Below, piece after piece: positions 35,509 through 45,154 of a stretch of 64,000 bases of DNA. The DNA is from Sphingopyxis sp. MSC1_008. Lineage in GTDB: Bacteria; Pseudomonadota; Alphaproteobacteria; Sphingomonadales; Sphingomonadaceae. A program made the translations under genes and the position numbers. The notes beneath the pieces were generated by a model. The model made no database searches and had not been told where the DNA came from. It saw nothing but the letters and a program-made list of their open reading frames with translations. How positions within the stretch are numbered: position 1 is the first letter of the stretch; each line of letters starts with the position of its first letter. The stretch lies in the NCBI RefSeq assembly GCF_023197165.1, contig NZ_JALPRD010000006.1, positions 186,001-250,000 on the forward strand, read 5' to 3'.

Positions 35509-36660
35509 GTGGCAGAGGCCGACCCACCCGCGCGCACGATATCGCTCGGAACCGGCGTCGCCGCCATCGACGCCGCGGCATGGGATGCCTTGCACGATGG
35601 CGGCAATCCGTTCGTCGGCCACGCCTTCCTGACGCTGCTTGAACAATCGGGCAGCGTCGGACCGGGGACCGGCTGGCAGGCGGCGCCCTTGCTGGTCGAG
35701 GATGCCGGCGGGACGCTCGTTGCCGCCGCGCCCGCGTACCTCAAATCGCACAGCCAGGGCGAATATGTATTCGACCATGCCTGGGCCGATGCCTGGGCAC
35801 GCGCGGGCGGCGACTATTACCCGAAACTGCAGATCGCGGCGCCCTTCACCCCGGTGCCGGGGCCGCGTCTGCTCGCGAAAGACAGCGGCGACGCCTTGCT
35901 GTTGCTTCGCGCGGCCGAAGCAGTGGTGCGGCAGAACCAGCTGTCGTCGGCGCACGCCACTTTTGTGGCGCCCGACCAGATGCCCTTGTTCGAGGAAGCA
36001 GGCTGGCTCGTCCGCCGCGATATCCAGTTCCATTTCGCGAACGCGGGTTATCGCAGCTTCGACGATTTCCTTGGCACGCTGAATTCGGCGAAGCGCAAGC
36101 AGCTCCGCAAGGAGCGGCGGCGCGCGGTCGAGGGTCTGCGGATCGAGGAACTGACCGGAGCCGCGATCGATCCCGAACATTGGGACGCGATGTGGCTTTT
36201 CTATCAGGACACCGGCGCGCGCAAATGGGGGCATCCGTATCTGACGCGCGAAGCGTTCGACCTGATGGGCCGGGCGATGGCGGAGCAGATCATCCTGCTG
36301 ATTGCCTATGACAGCGAGGAGCGCCCGGTCGCTGGCGCGCTCCATTTCGTCGGCGCCGACACGCTCTACGGCCGCTACTGGGGCTGCCTCACCGAGATCC
36401 CCTATCTGCATTTCGAGCTATGCTATTACCGCGCGATCGACATTGCGATCGAACGCGGCCTGCGGCGCGTCGAAGCCGGCGCGCAGGGCGGGCACAAGCT
36501 CGCGCGCGGCTATGGCCCCGTCGCGACCTGGTCGGCGCATTTCATCGCCGATCCGGGCTTTCGCCGCGCAGTCGCGGACTATCTCGAACAGGAACGCCGC
36601 GCCGAAGAATCTGAGATGGAGTGGCTGGAAGGGCAAACGCCCTTCAAGCGGAAAGATTAA
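35509..36660 (+). CDS. FemAB-like GNAT-fold protein (PF04339 type)
   Basis: 383 residues with a GTG start supported by AGGA 7 nt upstream. FVGHAFLTLLEQSGSVGPGTGW near 35-57 and the C-terminal GRYWGCLTEIPYLHFELCYYRAIDIAIERG match the alphaproteobacterial family annotated as peptidogalycan biosynthesis/GNAT acyltransferase. It may transfer an acyl or aminoacyl group, but no substrate is established. It is the last gene of the operon that starts at 34120. Confidence 0.85.
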   Translation: MAEADPPARTISLGTGVAAIDAAAWDALHDGGNPFVGHAFLTLLEQSGSVGPGTGWQAAPLLVEDAGGTLVAAAPAYLKSHSQGEYVFDHAWADAWARAGGDYYPKLQIAAPFTPVPGPRLLAKDSGDALLLLRAAEAVVRQNQLSSAHATFVAPDQMPLFEEAGWLVRRDIQFHFANAGYRSFDDFLGTLNSAKRKQLRKERRRAVEGLRIEELTGAAIDPEHWDAMWLFYQDTGARKWGHPYLTREAFDLMGRAMAEQIILLIAYDSEERPVAGALHFVGADTLYGRYWGCLTEIPYLHFELCYYRAIDIAIERGLRRVEAGAQGGHKLARGYGPVATWSAHFIADPGFRRAVADYLEQERRAEESEMEWLEGQTPFKRKD

Positions 36661-36971
36661 GCGGCGAAGCGGCGGGCGGCGGGACGGCGGGCGGTCTCGT
36701 CGAGCCAGGCGCGCGCCTGGCGCTGTGCCTCGGCGATTTCGTCGCGGCTCATTTCGTCCGACAGGTCGGCGCGGCATTGCTGGCCTTCGATGTTGCCGCC
36801 GAGCGCGGCAAGATTGAACCATTTATGCGCCTGGATCAGGTCGACATCGACCCCGCCGGTGCCGGTCGAAAATGCGATGCCGAGATCGAAATAAGCGTTG
36901 GCGTCGCCGCGGGCGGCGTCGAGCAGACGGCTCTCGATCAGATATTGGGCAGACTTCAGACTATTCGCCAT
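36657..36971 (-). CDS. Sel1-like repeat protein
   Basis: 104 residues from the ATG at 36971, preceded by AGGGGG with 6-nt spacing. The middle (DANAYFDLGIAFSTGTGGVDVDLIQAHKWFNLAALGG) is one complete Sel1/TPR-like helix pair, followed by a long helix. Such small proteins usually mediate protein contacts. The stop overlaps the convergent FemAB-like gene by 4 bp. Confidence 0.8.
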   Translation of the reverse strand: MANSLKSAQYLIESRLLDAARGDANAYFDLGIAFSTGTGGVDVDLIQAHKWFNLAALGGNIEGQQCRADLSDEMSRDEIAEAQRQARAWLDETARRPAARRFAA

Positions 36972-37108
36972 GATAACCCCCTTTGCCTCCACCCCACATG
37001 GAGACCTCGGGGCCCAAAGTTGCGGTTTATAGTCAACAAAGCGTTAACGGCGATCCGACTTTTTTGTGGATATCGTCTGAGGGCCCCGGAAATCGGTGGG
37101 TTTTGGCG

Positions 37109-37951
37109 TTAATCGCCGACCGGAAGATTGTCGATCAGCCGCGTTTTTCCGATCCGTGCCGCCGCCAGAAGCCGCGCGGGCTTCCGAAAAGCGTCCAGTC
37201 TCTCGAGGCTGACGGCATCGGCGAGCGCGACATAGTCGACGCTGTCGAAGCCCCCCCCGACGATCACTGTCTCGGCCTTGGCGAGCGCTTCGCCGACATC
37301 GGTGCCGCCCGCGATCGCTTTCGCCGCGGTGTTAAGCGCACGCGGAAAGATGGTTGCCGCCGTGCGCTGTTCGGGGGAGAGATAGGCGTTGCGCGACGAC
37401 AGCGCGAGCCCGTCGTCATCGCGCGCGATCGGCGCCCCCAAAATGTCGATGCCGAAATCGAGGTCGCGCGCCATGCGGCGGATGATCGCGAGCTGCTGCC
37501 AATCCTTTTCGCCGAAGATCGCCACGTCGGGCCGCACCTGGTTGAACAATTTGGCGACGACGGTCGCGACGCCGTCGAAATGGCCGGGACGCGCGGCGCC
37601 GCAATAATCGGCGCCGAGTTCGGCGACCTCGATATGCGTGCTGTGCCCGCCGGGATACATGACGCTGACATCGGGTGCCCAGAGCAGGCTGGTGCCTTCG
37701 TCGACGAGCATCGCGGCATCGCGCGCCTCGTCGCGCGGATAGGCGGCGAAATCCTCGTTCGGGCCGAACTGCGTCGGATTGACGAAAATCGACACGACCG
37801 CGTGGTCGGCGACGCGCTTCGCCATGCGCACGAGCGAGAGGTGGCCGTCGTGCAGCGACCCCATCGTCGGAACCAGCGCGACGCTCTTGCCCCCCTGCTT
37901 TAGTGCAGTAACGGCACGGTGCAGCATTGCGATGTCACGGATGATTTGCAC
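37109..37951 (-). CDS. panC: Pantoate--beta-alanine ligase
   Basis: 280 residues with a GTG start; GGAGGG lies 9 nt upstream. PTMGSLHDGHLSLVR (27-41), FVNPTQFGPNEDFAAYPRD near 56, GEKDWQQL near 145 and DGLALSSRNAYLS near 180 are all present. The enzyme forms pantothenate for CoA synthesis. Divergent from mipZ, with 87 bp between. Confidence 0.97.
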   Translation of the reverse strand: MQIIRDIAMLHRAVTALKQGGKSVALVPTMGSLHDGHLSLVRMAKRVADHAVVSIFVNPTQFGPNEDFAAYPRDEARDAAMLVDEGTSLLWAPDVSVMYPGGHSTHIEVAELGADYCGAARPGHFDGVATVVAKLFNQVRPDVAIFGEKDWQQLAIIRRMARDLDFGIDILGAPIARDDDGLALSSRNAYLSPEQRTAATIFPRALNTAAKAIAGGTDVGEALAKAETVIVGGGFDSVDYVALADAVSLERLDAFRKPARLLAAARIGKTRLIDNLPVGD

Positions 37952-38038
37952 GCCCGGTCGCCCTCCGATATTGGCGCGACTATATCACTTCGCGCGCCGG
38001 CCGCCCATGCCGCGCAAACAGGAAAATCGCAACGCCCC

Positions 38039-38860
38039 ATGACGACCTCAGCGACGAAGCCCGCACCGCACCGCATCATCTTTGCCAATGAAAAGGGTGG
38101 GACCGGCAAATCGACTTGTGCCGTGCATTTCGCGGTCGCGCTGGCGAGCCAGGGCTGGCGCGTCGCGGGGATAGATCTCGACCCCCGTCAGCGCACCTTC
38201 CACCGCTATCTCGAAAATCGCGAGCAGACCGCAAAGCGCCGCGAGATCGCGCTGCCGACGCCGCGCTTCGAAGTGTTCACCGGCTCGACGATCGAGGAAC
38301 TCGACGAGCAGGTCGCGGCGCTGAGCGAAGACGTCGATTATCTGATCGCCGACACCCCGGGCCGCGACGACGTCTTTGCACGCCACCTCGCGACGAGCGC
38401 CGATACGCTCGTCACGCCGATCAACGACAGCTTTATCGACTTCGACCTGATCGGACAGGTCGACCCCGAAACCTTCCAGGTCACGCGGCCGAGCTTCTAT
38501 TCCGAACTGATCTGGGATGCGCGCAAGACGCGCGCGAAGACCGACGGGCGGACGATGGACTGGATCATCCTGCGCAACCGCCTCCAGCATGTCGATGCGC
38601 ACAATATGCGCCGTGTCGGCGAGGCGTTGACCCAATTGTCGCGGCGCGTCGGGTTCCGCGTCATCCCGGGGCTCGGCGAGCGCGTCATCTATCGCGAGCT
38701 TTTCCCGGCTGGCCTCACGCTGCTCGACAAGGCGCACCTTGGCGGCATGGGGATTGGCCACGTCGTCGCGCGGCAGGAACTCCGCGAGGCGATGGGCGGA
38801 CTGAACCTGCCGGTGCGCGAAAGATTGCATCCGGACGGGGATTTGTTCGCCGCCGCCTAG
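38039..38860 (+). CDS. mipZ: Division-plane positioning ATPase MipZ
   Basis: 273 residues; the frame extends upstream but the natural start is ATG 38039. Deviant Walker [11 protein letters not shown] at about 18-27, [17 protein letters not shown] near 47-63 and DTPGRDD near 105. These match alphaproteobacterial MipZ, a ParA relative that forms polar gradients and inhibits FtsZ away from mid-cell. A ParA plasmid-type protein is less likely as there is no parB beside it. Confidence 0.92.
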   Translation: MTTSATKPAPHRIIFANEKGGTGKSTCAVHFAVALASQGWRVAGIDLDPRQRTFHRYLENREQTAKRREIALPTPRFEVFTGSTIEELDEQVAALSEDVDYLIADTPGRDDVFARHLATSADTLVTPINDSFIDFDLIGQVDPETFQVTRPSFYSELIWDARKTRAKTDGRTMDWIILRNRLQHVDAHNMRRVGEALTQLSRRVGFRVIPGLGERVIYRELFPAGLTLLDKAHLGGMGIGHVVARQELREAMGGLNLPVRERLHPDGDLFAAA

Positions 38861-38898
38861 TACGGACCCTAGCCCTTCTCTCCCCAAGAGGATCCAAG

Positions 38899-40281
38899 AT
38901 GACGCACAATTTCCACCCGACGCTGCTGCGCGAATATGACATCCGTGGGGTCGTTGGCGACACGCTGTCCGACAAGGACGCCCATGCCATCGGCCGCAGC
39001 TTTGCGACGCTGGTCCGCCGCGCGGGCGGCAAGCGCGTTGCCGTCGGCTACGACGGCCGCCTGTCGTCGCCGATGCTCGCCGACGCGCTGATCGCCGGGA
39101 TCAACGCCGCGGGCGTCGACGCGCTCAACGTCGGGCTCGGCCCGACGCCGATGCTCTATTATGCCGCATCAACCGAGGATGTGGAGGGCGGCATACAGAT
39201 AACCGGCAGCCACAACCCCCCCGACTATAATGGCTTCAAATTTGTGATGCAGGGGCGTCCCTTCTACGGCGCCGATATTCTCGGCATCGGCGAAATGGCC
39301 GCCGCGGGCGACTGGGATAGCGGCGAAGGCACGTCTGAGAGCATCGACATCGTCGACGCCTATGTCGACCGGCTGGTCGAAGGATTCGCGGGCGGCGCCT
39401 TCCGTATCGGCTGGGACGCCGGCAACGGCGCCGCGGGCACCGTCATCGAGAAACTCACCGCGCGCCTTCCGGGCGAGCATCACCTGCTGTTTACCGACAT
39501 CGACGGCCATTTCCCGAACCACCATCCCGATCCCACCGAAGAGAAGAATCTCGCCGATCTCAGGAAGCTCGTCGCGGAGAAGAGCCTCGACTTCGGCGTC
39601 GCTTTCGATGGAGACGGCGACCGCATCGGCGCGATCGACGGCGAGGGCCGCGTGATCTGGGGTGATCAGCTACTGCAAATCTATGCCGCGGCGGTGCTGC
39701 AGGACCTGCCCGGCGCGACGGTCATTGCCGACGTGAAGGCCAGCCAGGCGCTGTTCGACCGCGTTGCCGAACTCGGCGGAAAGCCGATGATGTGGAAGAC
39801 CGGCCACAGCCTGATCAAGGCGAAGATGAAGGAAACCGGCAGTCCGCTGGCGGGCGAGATGAGCGGGCATATCTTCTTCGCCGATCGCTATTATGGCTAT
39901 GACGACGCGCCCTATGCCGCGGTGCGGCTGATCGAGGCGGCGACGAAGCTCGGGCAGAGCGTCACCGAACTCCGCGGCAACATGGCGCCGATGGTCAACA
40001 CCCCCGAAATGCGCTTCCAGGTCGACGAGAGCCGCAAATTCGCCATTGTGGATGAAGTCCTCGACCGGCTCGCGGCATCGGGCGCACAGGTCGACCGCAC
40101 CGACGGCGCGCGCGTGCTCACCGACGACGGCTGGTGGCTGCTCCGCGCCTCGAACACACAGGACGTGCTCGTCGCGCGCGCCGAGGCAAAGGACGAGGCG
40201 GCGCTAACGCGGCTGCTCGCGGCGATCGACGAACAGCTCGCTTTGTCGGGGATCGTGCGCGGACCGCAGGCGGCGCATTGA
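38899..40281 (+). CDS. Phosphomannomutase/phosphoglucomutase
   Basis: 460 residues from the ATG at 38899 (AGAGGA upstream). The catalytic phosphoserine loop [11 protein letters not shown] has Ser104, the metal loop is DGDGDR near 237, the sugar-binding loop GEMSGHIFF near 320, and the phosphate loop RASNTQD near 417. This is the AlgC/ManB class that supplies mannose-1-P and glucose-1-P for polysaccharide and LPS synthesis. It follows mipZ by 38 bp. Confidence 0.93.
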   Translation: MTHNFHPTLLREYDIRGVVGDTLSDKDAHAIGRSFATLVRRAGGKRVAVGYDGRLSSPMLADALIAGINAAGVDALNVGLGPTPMLYYAASTEDVEGGIQITGSHNPPDYNGFKFVMQGRPFYGADILGIGEMAAAGDWDSGEGTSESIDIVDAYVDRLVEGFAGGAFRIGWDAGNGAAGTVIEKLTARLPGEHHLLFTDIDGHFPNHHPDPTEEKNLADLRKLVAEKSLDFGVAFDGDGDRIGAIDGEGRVIWGDQLLQIYAAAVLQDLPGATVIADVKASQALFDRVAELGGKPMMWKTGHSLIKAKMKETGSPLAGEMSGHIFFADRYYGYDDAPYAAVRLIEAATKLGQSVTELRGNMAPMVNTPEMRFQVDESRKFAIVDEVLDRLAASGAQVDRTDGARVLTDDGWWLLRASNTQDVLVARAEAKDEAALTRLLAAIDEQLALSGIVRGPQAAH

Positions 40282-40288
40282 TAAAACC

Positions 40289-40420
40289 AAAATCCCTCTC
40301 CTTCAGGGGAGGGCAGCGAGACTTGTCAGCTTGCTGGCTTAGTCGCAGCGGGTGGGGACCAGCGACCTTGCGCCAGATTTCGATCCCCACCCCAACCCCT
40401 CCCCTGAAGGGAGGGATTTT
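40289..40420. repeat. Nested inverted-repeat element
   Basis: Outer arms at 40289-40313 and 40398-40420 (AAAATCCCTCTCC.. and ..GGGAGGGATTTT) match with one inserted base. Inner arms GGTGGGGA (40351-40358) and TCCCCACC (40384-40391) are perfect. No open frame lies inside. It looks like a non-coding mobile palindrome or a large RNA hairpin between the phosphomannomutase and lptB. Confidence 0.65.
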
Positions 40421-40507
40421 GAGGGATGCAAAAATCTTGCCAGATTGACGTTTGCCGCGTCGCTGGGGTAACGCCGCCCGGGGGCTAGAAACGGAACCGA
40501 CCGACCT

Positions 40508-41323
40508 ATGACCGACGACGAATCCAATGCGGGCACGCTGACCGAGGGCGATCATGGCGTCACCGAGCACAAGGCGCATGTCCGCGAGGACGCCGCCGCG
40601 GGCAACGGTCTCGCGGTCATCTCGATCGCCAAAAGCTATGACAAGCGCGTCGTGCTGTCGGATGTGTCGCTGTCGGTCGGCAAGGGCGAGGTCGTCGGCC
40701 TGCTCGGCCCGAACGGCGCGGGTAAGACGACCTGCTTCTATTCGATCATGGGGCTGGTGAAGCCTGACGCCGGGCGCATCATGCTCGATGGCGCCGACAT
40801 CACCGCGCTGCCGATGTACCGGCGCGCTATCCTCGGTCTCGGCTATCTGCCGCAGGAAACTTCGATCTTTCGCGGGATGACGGTCGAACAGAATATCGGC
40901 GCGGTGCTCGAACTCAGCGAGCCCGACAAGATCGCGCGCGAGCGGCGCATGGAAGAATTGCTCGACGAATTCGGCCTCACGCGCCTTCGCGATTCGGCGG
41001 CGATGGCGCTGTCGGGCGGCGAACGGCGCCGCGCCGAAATCGCGCGCGCGCTCGCGGCCAACCCGTCGATCATGCTGCTCGACGAGCCTTTCGCCGGCAT
41101 CGATCCGCTGTCGATCAGCGACATCCGCGATCTGGTCGTGGACCTCAAGACGCGCGGCATCGGCGTGCTGATCACCGACCATAATGTGCGCGAAACGCTC
41201 GACCTCGTCGACCGCGCCTGCATCATCTACGACGGCAAGGTCCTGCTTGCCGGCTCCCCCGAAGAGCTCGTCGCCGACCCCGAGGTGCGCCGCCTCTATC
41301 TCGGCGAGGGCTTCTCTTTGTGA
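40508..41323 (+). CDS. lptB: LPS export ABC transporter ATP-binding protein LptB
   Basis: 271 residues. Walker A GPNGAGKTT at 67-75, LGYLPQETSIFRGMTVEQNI near 116-135, signature LSGGERRR near 165, Walker B IMLLDEPFAGIDP near 187. The PQETSIFRGMTVE stretch is typical of LptB. An N-terminal extension of about 35 polar residues is unlike E. coli LptB. rpoN follows after 14 bp, as in many proteobacteria; lptA and lptC are not next to it. Confidence 0.94.
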   Translation: MTDDESNAGTLTEGDHGVTEHKAHVREDAAAGNGLAVISIAKSYDKRVVLSDVSLSVGKGEVVGLLGPNGAGKTTCFYSIMGLVKPDAGRIMLDGADITALPMYRRAILGLGYLPQETSIFRGMTVEQNIGAVLELSEPDKIARERRMEELLDEFGLTRLRDSAAMALSGGERRRAEIARALAANPSIMLLDEPFAGIDPLSISDIRDLVVDLKTRGIGVLITDHNVRETLDLVDRACIIYDGKVLLAGSPEELVADPEVRRLYLGEGFSL

Positions 41324-41337
41324 TCGATTAGCCACCG

Positions 41338-42804
41338 ATGGCGTTGGGTCCGCGCCTCGATCTCCGCCAGTCGCAATCGCTGGTGATGACGCCGCAGCTG
41401 CAGCAAGCGATCAAGCTGCTGGCACTGTCGAATCTCGAACTCGAAGCCTATCTGGCCGAAGCGCTCGAAGGTAATCCGCTGCTCGATACGGCGTCCGCCG
41501 ATAGCGACGGCAGCGCGGGCGATCCCGATAGCGTGCCCGGCGGCGACGCACCGGCGGCCGAGGCCGCCTCGCTCGACGCCGATCAGGCGCTGTCTGCCGA
41601 CGGCGGCACCGCGAACGACCTCGACGTCGATCTCACCGCCGACAGCTTTCATCACGATAGCGCGAGCGACAATATCGGGCTGTCGGGGTCGGGCGAGGAC
41701 ATCGATTTCGACAGCTTCGCCGACCATGACGGCACACTCCACGACCATTTGCTCGCGCAGGTCGGCGAGCGCTTCAGTGGGATCGAGGCGATCGTCGCGG
41801 GCCAGCTCGTCGCGTTGATCGACGAGGCAGGGTATCTGCGCGCCGATCTCAACGAACTGGCCGCCCAGCTTGGTGTCCCACTCGCCTTGCTCGAAGATGT
41901 GCTGGCGGGCATCCAATGTTTCGACCCGTCGGGCGTCGGCGGGCGCGACCTTGCCGAATGCATCGCGATCCAGGCGCGCGAGGCCGATCGCTACGATCCC
42001 GCGATGGCGACGATGATCGCGCATCTCGAACTCGTCGCCAAGGGCGCCTTTCCGCAACTGAAGCGCATCTGCGGGGTCGACGACGAGGACCTCGCCGACA
42101 TGATTCGCGAACTGCGCGGCTACGATCCCAAGCCCGGCCTCAAATTCGGCGGCGACGGTGCGCCGGCGGTCGTTCCCGATCTCTATATCCGCCAGACCGC
42201 GAAGGGCTGGGCGGTCGAGATCAACAGCGGCACCCTGCCGCGGCTGCTCGTCAATCGCCGCTATTACACCGAACTGGCGCAGGGCGCGGCGGCGAAGAGC
42301 AAGGCCTGGCTGTCCGAACAGCTTGCGGGCGCCAACTGGCTCGTTCGCGCGCTCGACCAGCGGCAGCGCACGATCGTCAAGGTCGCGAGCGCGATCGTGA
42401 AGCAGCAGGAAGGCTTTTTCCTCCACGGCGTCGCGCATATGCGCCCGCTGACCTTGCGCCAGGTCGCCGAGGAAATCGGCATGCACGAATCGACCGTCAG
42501 CCGCGTCACGAGCAACAAATATCTGAGCTGCGCGCGCGGGCTGTTCGAGCTCAAATATTTCTTCTCGAGCGGCATTTCGGCGGTCGAGGGCGAAGGCGCG
42601 GTGTCGGCCGAGGCGGTGAAGAGCCGGATCAAGGCGATGATCGAGGCCGAGGATGGCAAGGCGATTCTCTCGGACGAGACGATCGCGCAAAAGCTGTCGG
42701 CCGAGGGCCATGACATCGCGCGGCGCACCGTCGTCAAATATCGCGAGGCGATGGGATATGGCTCGTCGGTGCAGCGCCGCCGGCAAAAGGCGCTGGCGGG
42801 CTGA
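41338..42804 (+). CDS. rpoN: RNA polymerase sigma-54 factor
   Basis: 488 residues. Region I is QSQSLVMTPQLQQAIKLLALSNLEL near 12-36, region II is acidic (about 50-150), and the C-terminal DNA-binding part has the HTH ESTVSRVTSNKYL near 383 and the RpoN box ARRTVVKYREAMGY near 461-474 (family consensus ARRTVAKYRE). It directs transcription from -24/-12 promoters with enhancer-binding activators. Confidence 0.96.
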   Translation: MALGPRLDLRQSQSLVMTPQLQQAIKLLALSNLELEAYLAEALEGNPLLDTASADSDGSAGDPDSVPGGDAPAAEAASLDADQALSADGGTANDLDVDLTADSFHHDSASDNIGLSGSGEDIDFDSFADHDGTLHDHLLAQVGERFSGIEAIVAGQLVALIDEAGYLRADLNELAAQLGVPLALLEDVLAGIQCFDPSGVGGRDLAECIAIQAREADRYDPAMATMIAHLELVAKGAFPQLKRICGVDDEDLADMIRELRGYDPKPGLKFGGDGAPAVVPDLYIRQTAKGWAVEINSGTLPRLLVNRRYYTELAQGAAAKSKAWLSEQLAGANWLVRALDQRQRTIVKVASAIVKQQEGFFLHGVAHMRPLTLRQVAEEIGMHESTVSRVTSNKYLSCARGLFELKYFFSSGISAVEGEGAVSAEAVKSRIKAMIEAEDGKAILSDETIAQKLSAEGHDIARRTVVKYREAMGYGSSVQRRRQKALAG

Positions 42805-42822
42805 AATCGGCCGGAAAGGCGG

Positions 42823-42849
42823 TTGACTTTCGGACCGCTTCCCCATAGT
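42823..42849 (+). promoter_or_regulatory. rpmJ: Candidate rpmJ promoter
   Basis: TTGACT at 42823-42828 and CATAGT at 42844-42849 with a 15-bp spacer (16 if ATAGTT is used). The leader would be about 38 nt. CATAGTTGCG here is identical to a 10-bp stretch at 23362-23371. Confidence 0.5.
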
Positions 42850-42893
42850 TGCGCCGCTTCGCGTCAATACGCCAAGATTTACGGACAGAGATC

Positions 42894-43019
42894 ATGAAGA
42901 TTCGCAACAGCCTGAAGTCGCTGAAGGACCGCCACCGGGATAACCGCGTTATCCGCCGCCGTGGCCGCACCTATGTGATCAACAAGACCAACCGCCGCTT
43001 CAAGGCGCGCCAGGGCTAA
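42894..43019 (+). CDS. rpmJ: 50S ribosomal protein L36, zinc-free type
   Basis: 41 residues starting [20 protein letters not shown] and ending NRRFKARQG. It lacks the four zinc ligands of the classical 37-residue L36 and matches the alternative form usual in alphaproteobacteria. It has its own promoter-like sequence, separated from rpoN by 89 bp, and a small terminator-like hairpin follows. Confidence 0.95.
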   Translation: MKIRNSLKSLKDRHRDNRVIRRRGRTYVINKTNRRFKARQG

Positions 43020-43028
43020 TGCCCCTGC

Positions 43029-43056
43029 GCGGGGTGATTTCGCCCCGTTTGCTTTT
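43029..43056 (+). terminator. rpmJ: Weak terminator after rpmJ
   Basis: A short stem, CGGGG/CCCCG extended by one G-U pair, with an 8-nt loop, followed by TTTGCTTTT. Ten bases beyond the rpmJ stop. The stem is short, so it may be leaky. Confidence 0.5.
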
Positions 43057-43116
43057 GGTGAACAGCGTTACGCCGTCGGATGCTTCCGGCGGCGCTTTCG
43101 CGTGTGTGGAGGCCGC

Positions 43117-43725
43117 ATGATTCGCCGTAGCGTGATTTTCGACGTCGGCCGTGTCCTCTTCGACTGGGACCTGCGTTATCTCTTCGCCAAGCTGATCGCC
43201 GAAAAGGACGAGCTCGAATGGTTCGTCGCCAACGTCGTCACGCCCGGGTGGCATTTCCAGCACGACGCCGGCCGCCCGCTCGCCGAGATGGTGCCCGAGC
43301 TGAAAGCTGAGTTTCCCGATCATGCGCCGCTGATCGACGCCTATGCGGCGCGCTTCAACGAGACGATACCCGGCCCGATGCCTGGCAGCCTCGAACTCGT
43401 CGAACGCCTCGACGCCGCGGGCGTGCCGCTGTTCGCGATCACCAACTTCGGCCATGAATTCTGGGAAGCTTTCCGCCCGACCCAGCCGGTGTTCGACCGC
43501 TTCCGTGATATCATCGTGTCGGGCACCGAAAAGCTGATGAAGCCCGACCCCGCGATCTACGCCCTGGCGATCGAGCGATTCGGCATCGATCCTGCGGGCG
43601 CGCTGTTCATCGACGATGTCGCGGCAAATGTCGCGGGTGCCGAATCGGCAGGCATCGCCGGGCATCGGTTCGTCGATGCGGCGACGCTGGAGCGCGACCT
43701 TATCGCACGTGCTTATTTGCCCTGA
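43117..43725 (+). CDS. HAD-superfamily phosphatase, YihX-like
   Basis: 202 residues from the ATG at 43117 (GGAGG 6 nt before). Motif I is FDVGRVLFDWD: the second Asp is replaced by Gly as in YihX-type HAD subfamily IA proteins. Motif II is AITNFGHEF near 107, motif III KPDPAIYALA near 143 and motif IV FIDDVAAN near 167. YihX of E. coli acts on glucose-1-phosphate; substrate here is unknown. The end overlaps the convergent S41 peptidase by 13 bp. Confidence 0.85.
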   Translation: MIRRSVIFDVGRVLFDWDLRYLFAKLIAEKDELEWFVANVVTPGWHFQHDAGRPLAEMVPELKAEFPDHAPLIDAYAARFNETIPGPMPGSLELVERLDAAGVPLFAITNFGHEFWEAFRPTQPVFDRFRDIIVSGTEKLMKPDPAIYALAIERFGIDPAGALFIDDVAANVAGAESAGIAGHRFVDAATLERDLIARAYLP

Positions 43726-44696
43726 TCGCCGCGCGATGTTTTGCCGAGCGCTTCCCAGGCAAGCGACAGGGCGGTTTCCAGCGCCTGGTCGGCCGGCACC
43801 GCGACATCGGGTTTAACGCCGACATCCTGCCAGTTGGTTCCGGTAATCGGGTTGACCGACCGTTTTTCAGGCAGGCTCAGGGCAAAATGTGGATGAACGC
43901 GACGATATTCGAATGGGTTGGCGCCGCCCCCCGTAACTTCGCCGACGATCGTCGCGCGTTTCAGGGCTTGAAGATCGTAAGCTAACGCTTCGGCGGCGGA
44001 GAAGGTGCGATTGCTGGTCAGGATATAGACTGGCTTCGTATCGCCGAACCGGCGCCCTTCGGGCGGCGCAGGCGAGACATGGGCCGTTGTCTTGCCGCTC
44101 GGGCGGTCGAAACTTCCGCTGAGCGGCGATCCTCCGGGAACGAGCTGGCCGACGATCATATCGACTGTCTCCATGCCGCCGCCATTCTTGCGCAAGTCGA
44201 TGATGAGTGCGTCGCCCTGCGCGGCGACGGTCATCATCGCGGCAATGACGTCGCCGCCAAGCGCCGGAGGCGGGAAGACGCGAAGGTCGATCAGCATGAT
44301 ATTGCCGTCGAGGCGTTCGATCTTCTGCACGCCATGATTGACCTGGGCGCCGTAATATCGCGCTATTTCGGCCTCCAGAAAAGCATCTTCGCCGCCATCG
44401 GCCGGAATTGGATCGGCGCTGTAATCGACCGCGAAATGGCCATCGCCCGAAGCCTGGCGCAGCCAGCCGGTGAGCGCTTTGGCAAGCATCGGCCCGTCGG
44501 CAACGTCTTGCCACTGTCCTTTTGCCCGGCGGAACTCGGCAGCGAGGCGGCGCCCCTTATCGGGATCGACATAGCGGGCTTCCAGCAGGCGGGCGATTTC
44601 GTCGATCGTCTCCCGCCGATCGGCCGTGCTGACGGGCTGAGCCCAGGCGGGCAGCGCAAGGCAGGCGAGGCATAGCGACAACATCGCACGTTTCAT
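43713..44696 (-). CDS. Secreted S41-family (C-terminal processing) peptidase
   Basis: 327 residues with a signal peptide ending about ALPAWA (residue 19). The catalytic part has ALIIDLRKNGGGMETVDM near 166-183, the serine in SNRTFSAAEALAYDL near 231 and the lysine in QALKRATIVGE about 23 residues later. No PDZ domain is evident, so it resembles the short S41 proteases rather than CtpA. Its ATG overlaps the MarR stop (ATGA), so the two are one operon under that regulator. Confidence 0.88.
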   Translation of the reverse strand: MKRAMLSLCLACLALPAWAQPVSTADRRETIDEIARLLEARYVDPDKGRRLAAEFRRAKGQWQDVADGPMLAKALTGWLRQASGDGHFAVDYSADPIPADGGEDAFLEAEIARYYGAQVNHGVQKIERLDGNIMLIDLRVFPPPALGGDVIAAMMTVAAQGDALIIDLRKNGGGMETVDMIVGQLVPGGSPLSGSFDRPSGKTTAHVSPAPPEGRRFGDTKPVYILTSNRTFSAAEALAYDLQALKRATIVGEVTGGGANPFEYRRVHPHFALSLPEKRSVNPITGTNWQDVGVKPDVAVPADQALETALSLAWEALGKTSRGDQGK

Positions 44697-45154
44697 TCGG
44701 AGCGTTCCTTATCGATGAGTTCGCCGAACGACTGGCGCTCGAGCTGTTCGAGCGCGGCGTCGATGGTCGTCCCCAGCGGTTGAGGCAGCGCGGCGTCGAG
44801 CGCTCGCGCCGCATTGGTGGTCGCGTCCCAGACCTTTTCGAGGTCGGGTATCATTGCGCGCCCCGCGACGGTCAGGGCGAAGCGCCGTTCGCGCCGGTCG
44901 CGGCCCGGGATCGATTCGATCAGTCCTTCGCGAACCATTGTTTGCAGCGTCTGTGTAGCGGCGGGCTGGGTAAAGCCGAGCGCCGTCACGCATTCGCCCA
45001 CCGAAGCCGAATCGCGGGCCATAAACAGCCGGAAATAGGGATAGAAGCGCGGCCGGAAATTCAGGCCCGCATCGCGGTAGGCCTGCTCGACGGCGTCATC
45101 GAGCGCTGCCAGCAGCAGGCGCAGACGCGTTCCAAGGCCCGGACGGAAGTTCAT
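44693..45154 (-). CDS. MarR-family transcriptional regulator
   Basis: 153 residues starting MNFRPGLGTRLRLLL at 45154, the first residue after a perfect palindrome. The winged helix is SVGECVTALGFTQPAATQTLQTMVREGLIESIPGRDRRERRFALT, with the typical DRRERR wing. Translation couples to the S41 peptidase downstream. Likely autoregulated through the palindrome. Confidence 0.88.
   Translation of the reverse strand: MNFRPGLGTRLRLLLAALDDAVEQAYRDAGLNFRPRFYPYFRLFMARDSASVGECVTALGFTQPAATQTLQTMVREGLIESIPGRDRRERRFALTVAGRAMIPDLEKVWDATTNAARALDAALPQPLGTTIDAALEQLERQSFGELIDKERSE

Noticed and set aside
36972-37108. CtrA-type TTAA-N7-TTAA sites upstream of the Sel1-like gene
   Set aside because: GTTAAC and GCGTTAATC occur singly, but no pair has the required spacing.
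42894-43019. Zinc-free L36 as an unusual zinc-starvation paralogue
   Set aside because: The 41-residue cysteine-free form is the normal L36 in alphaproteobacteria, so it is not a sign of a special response.
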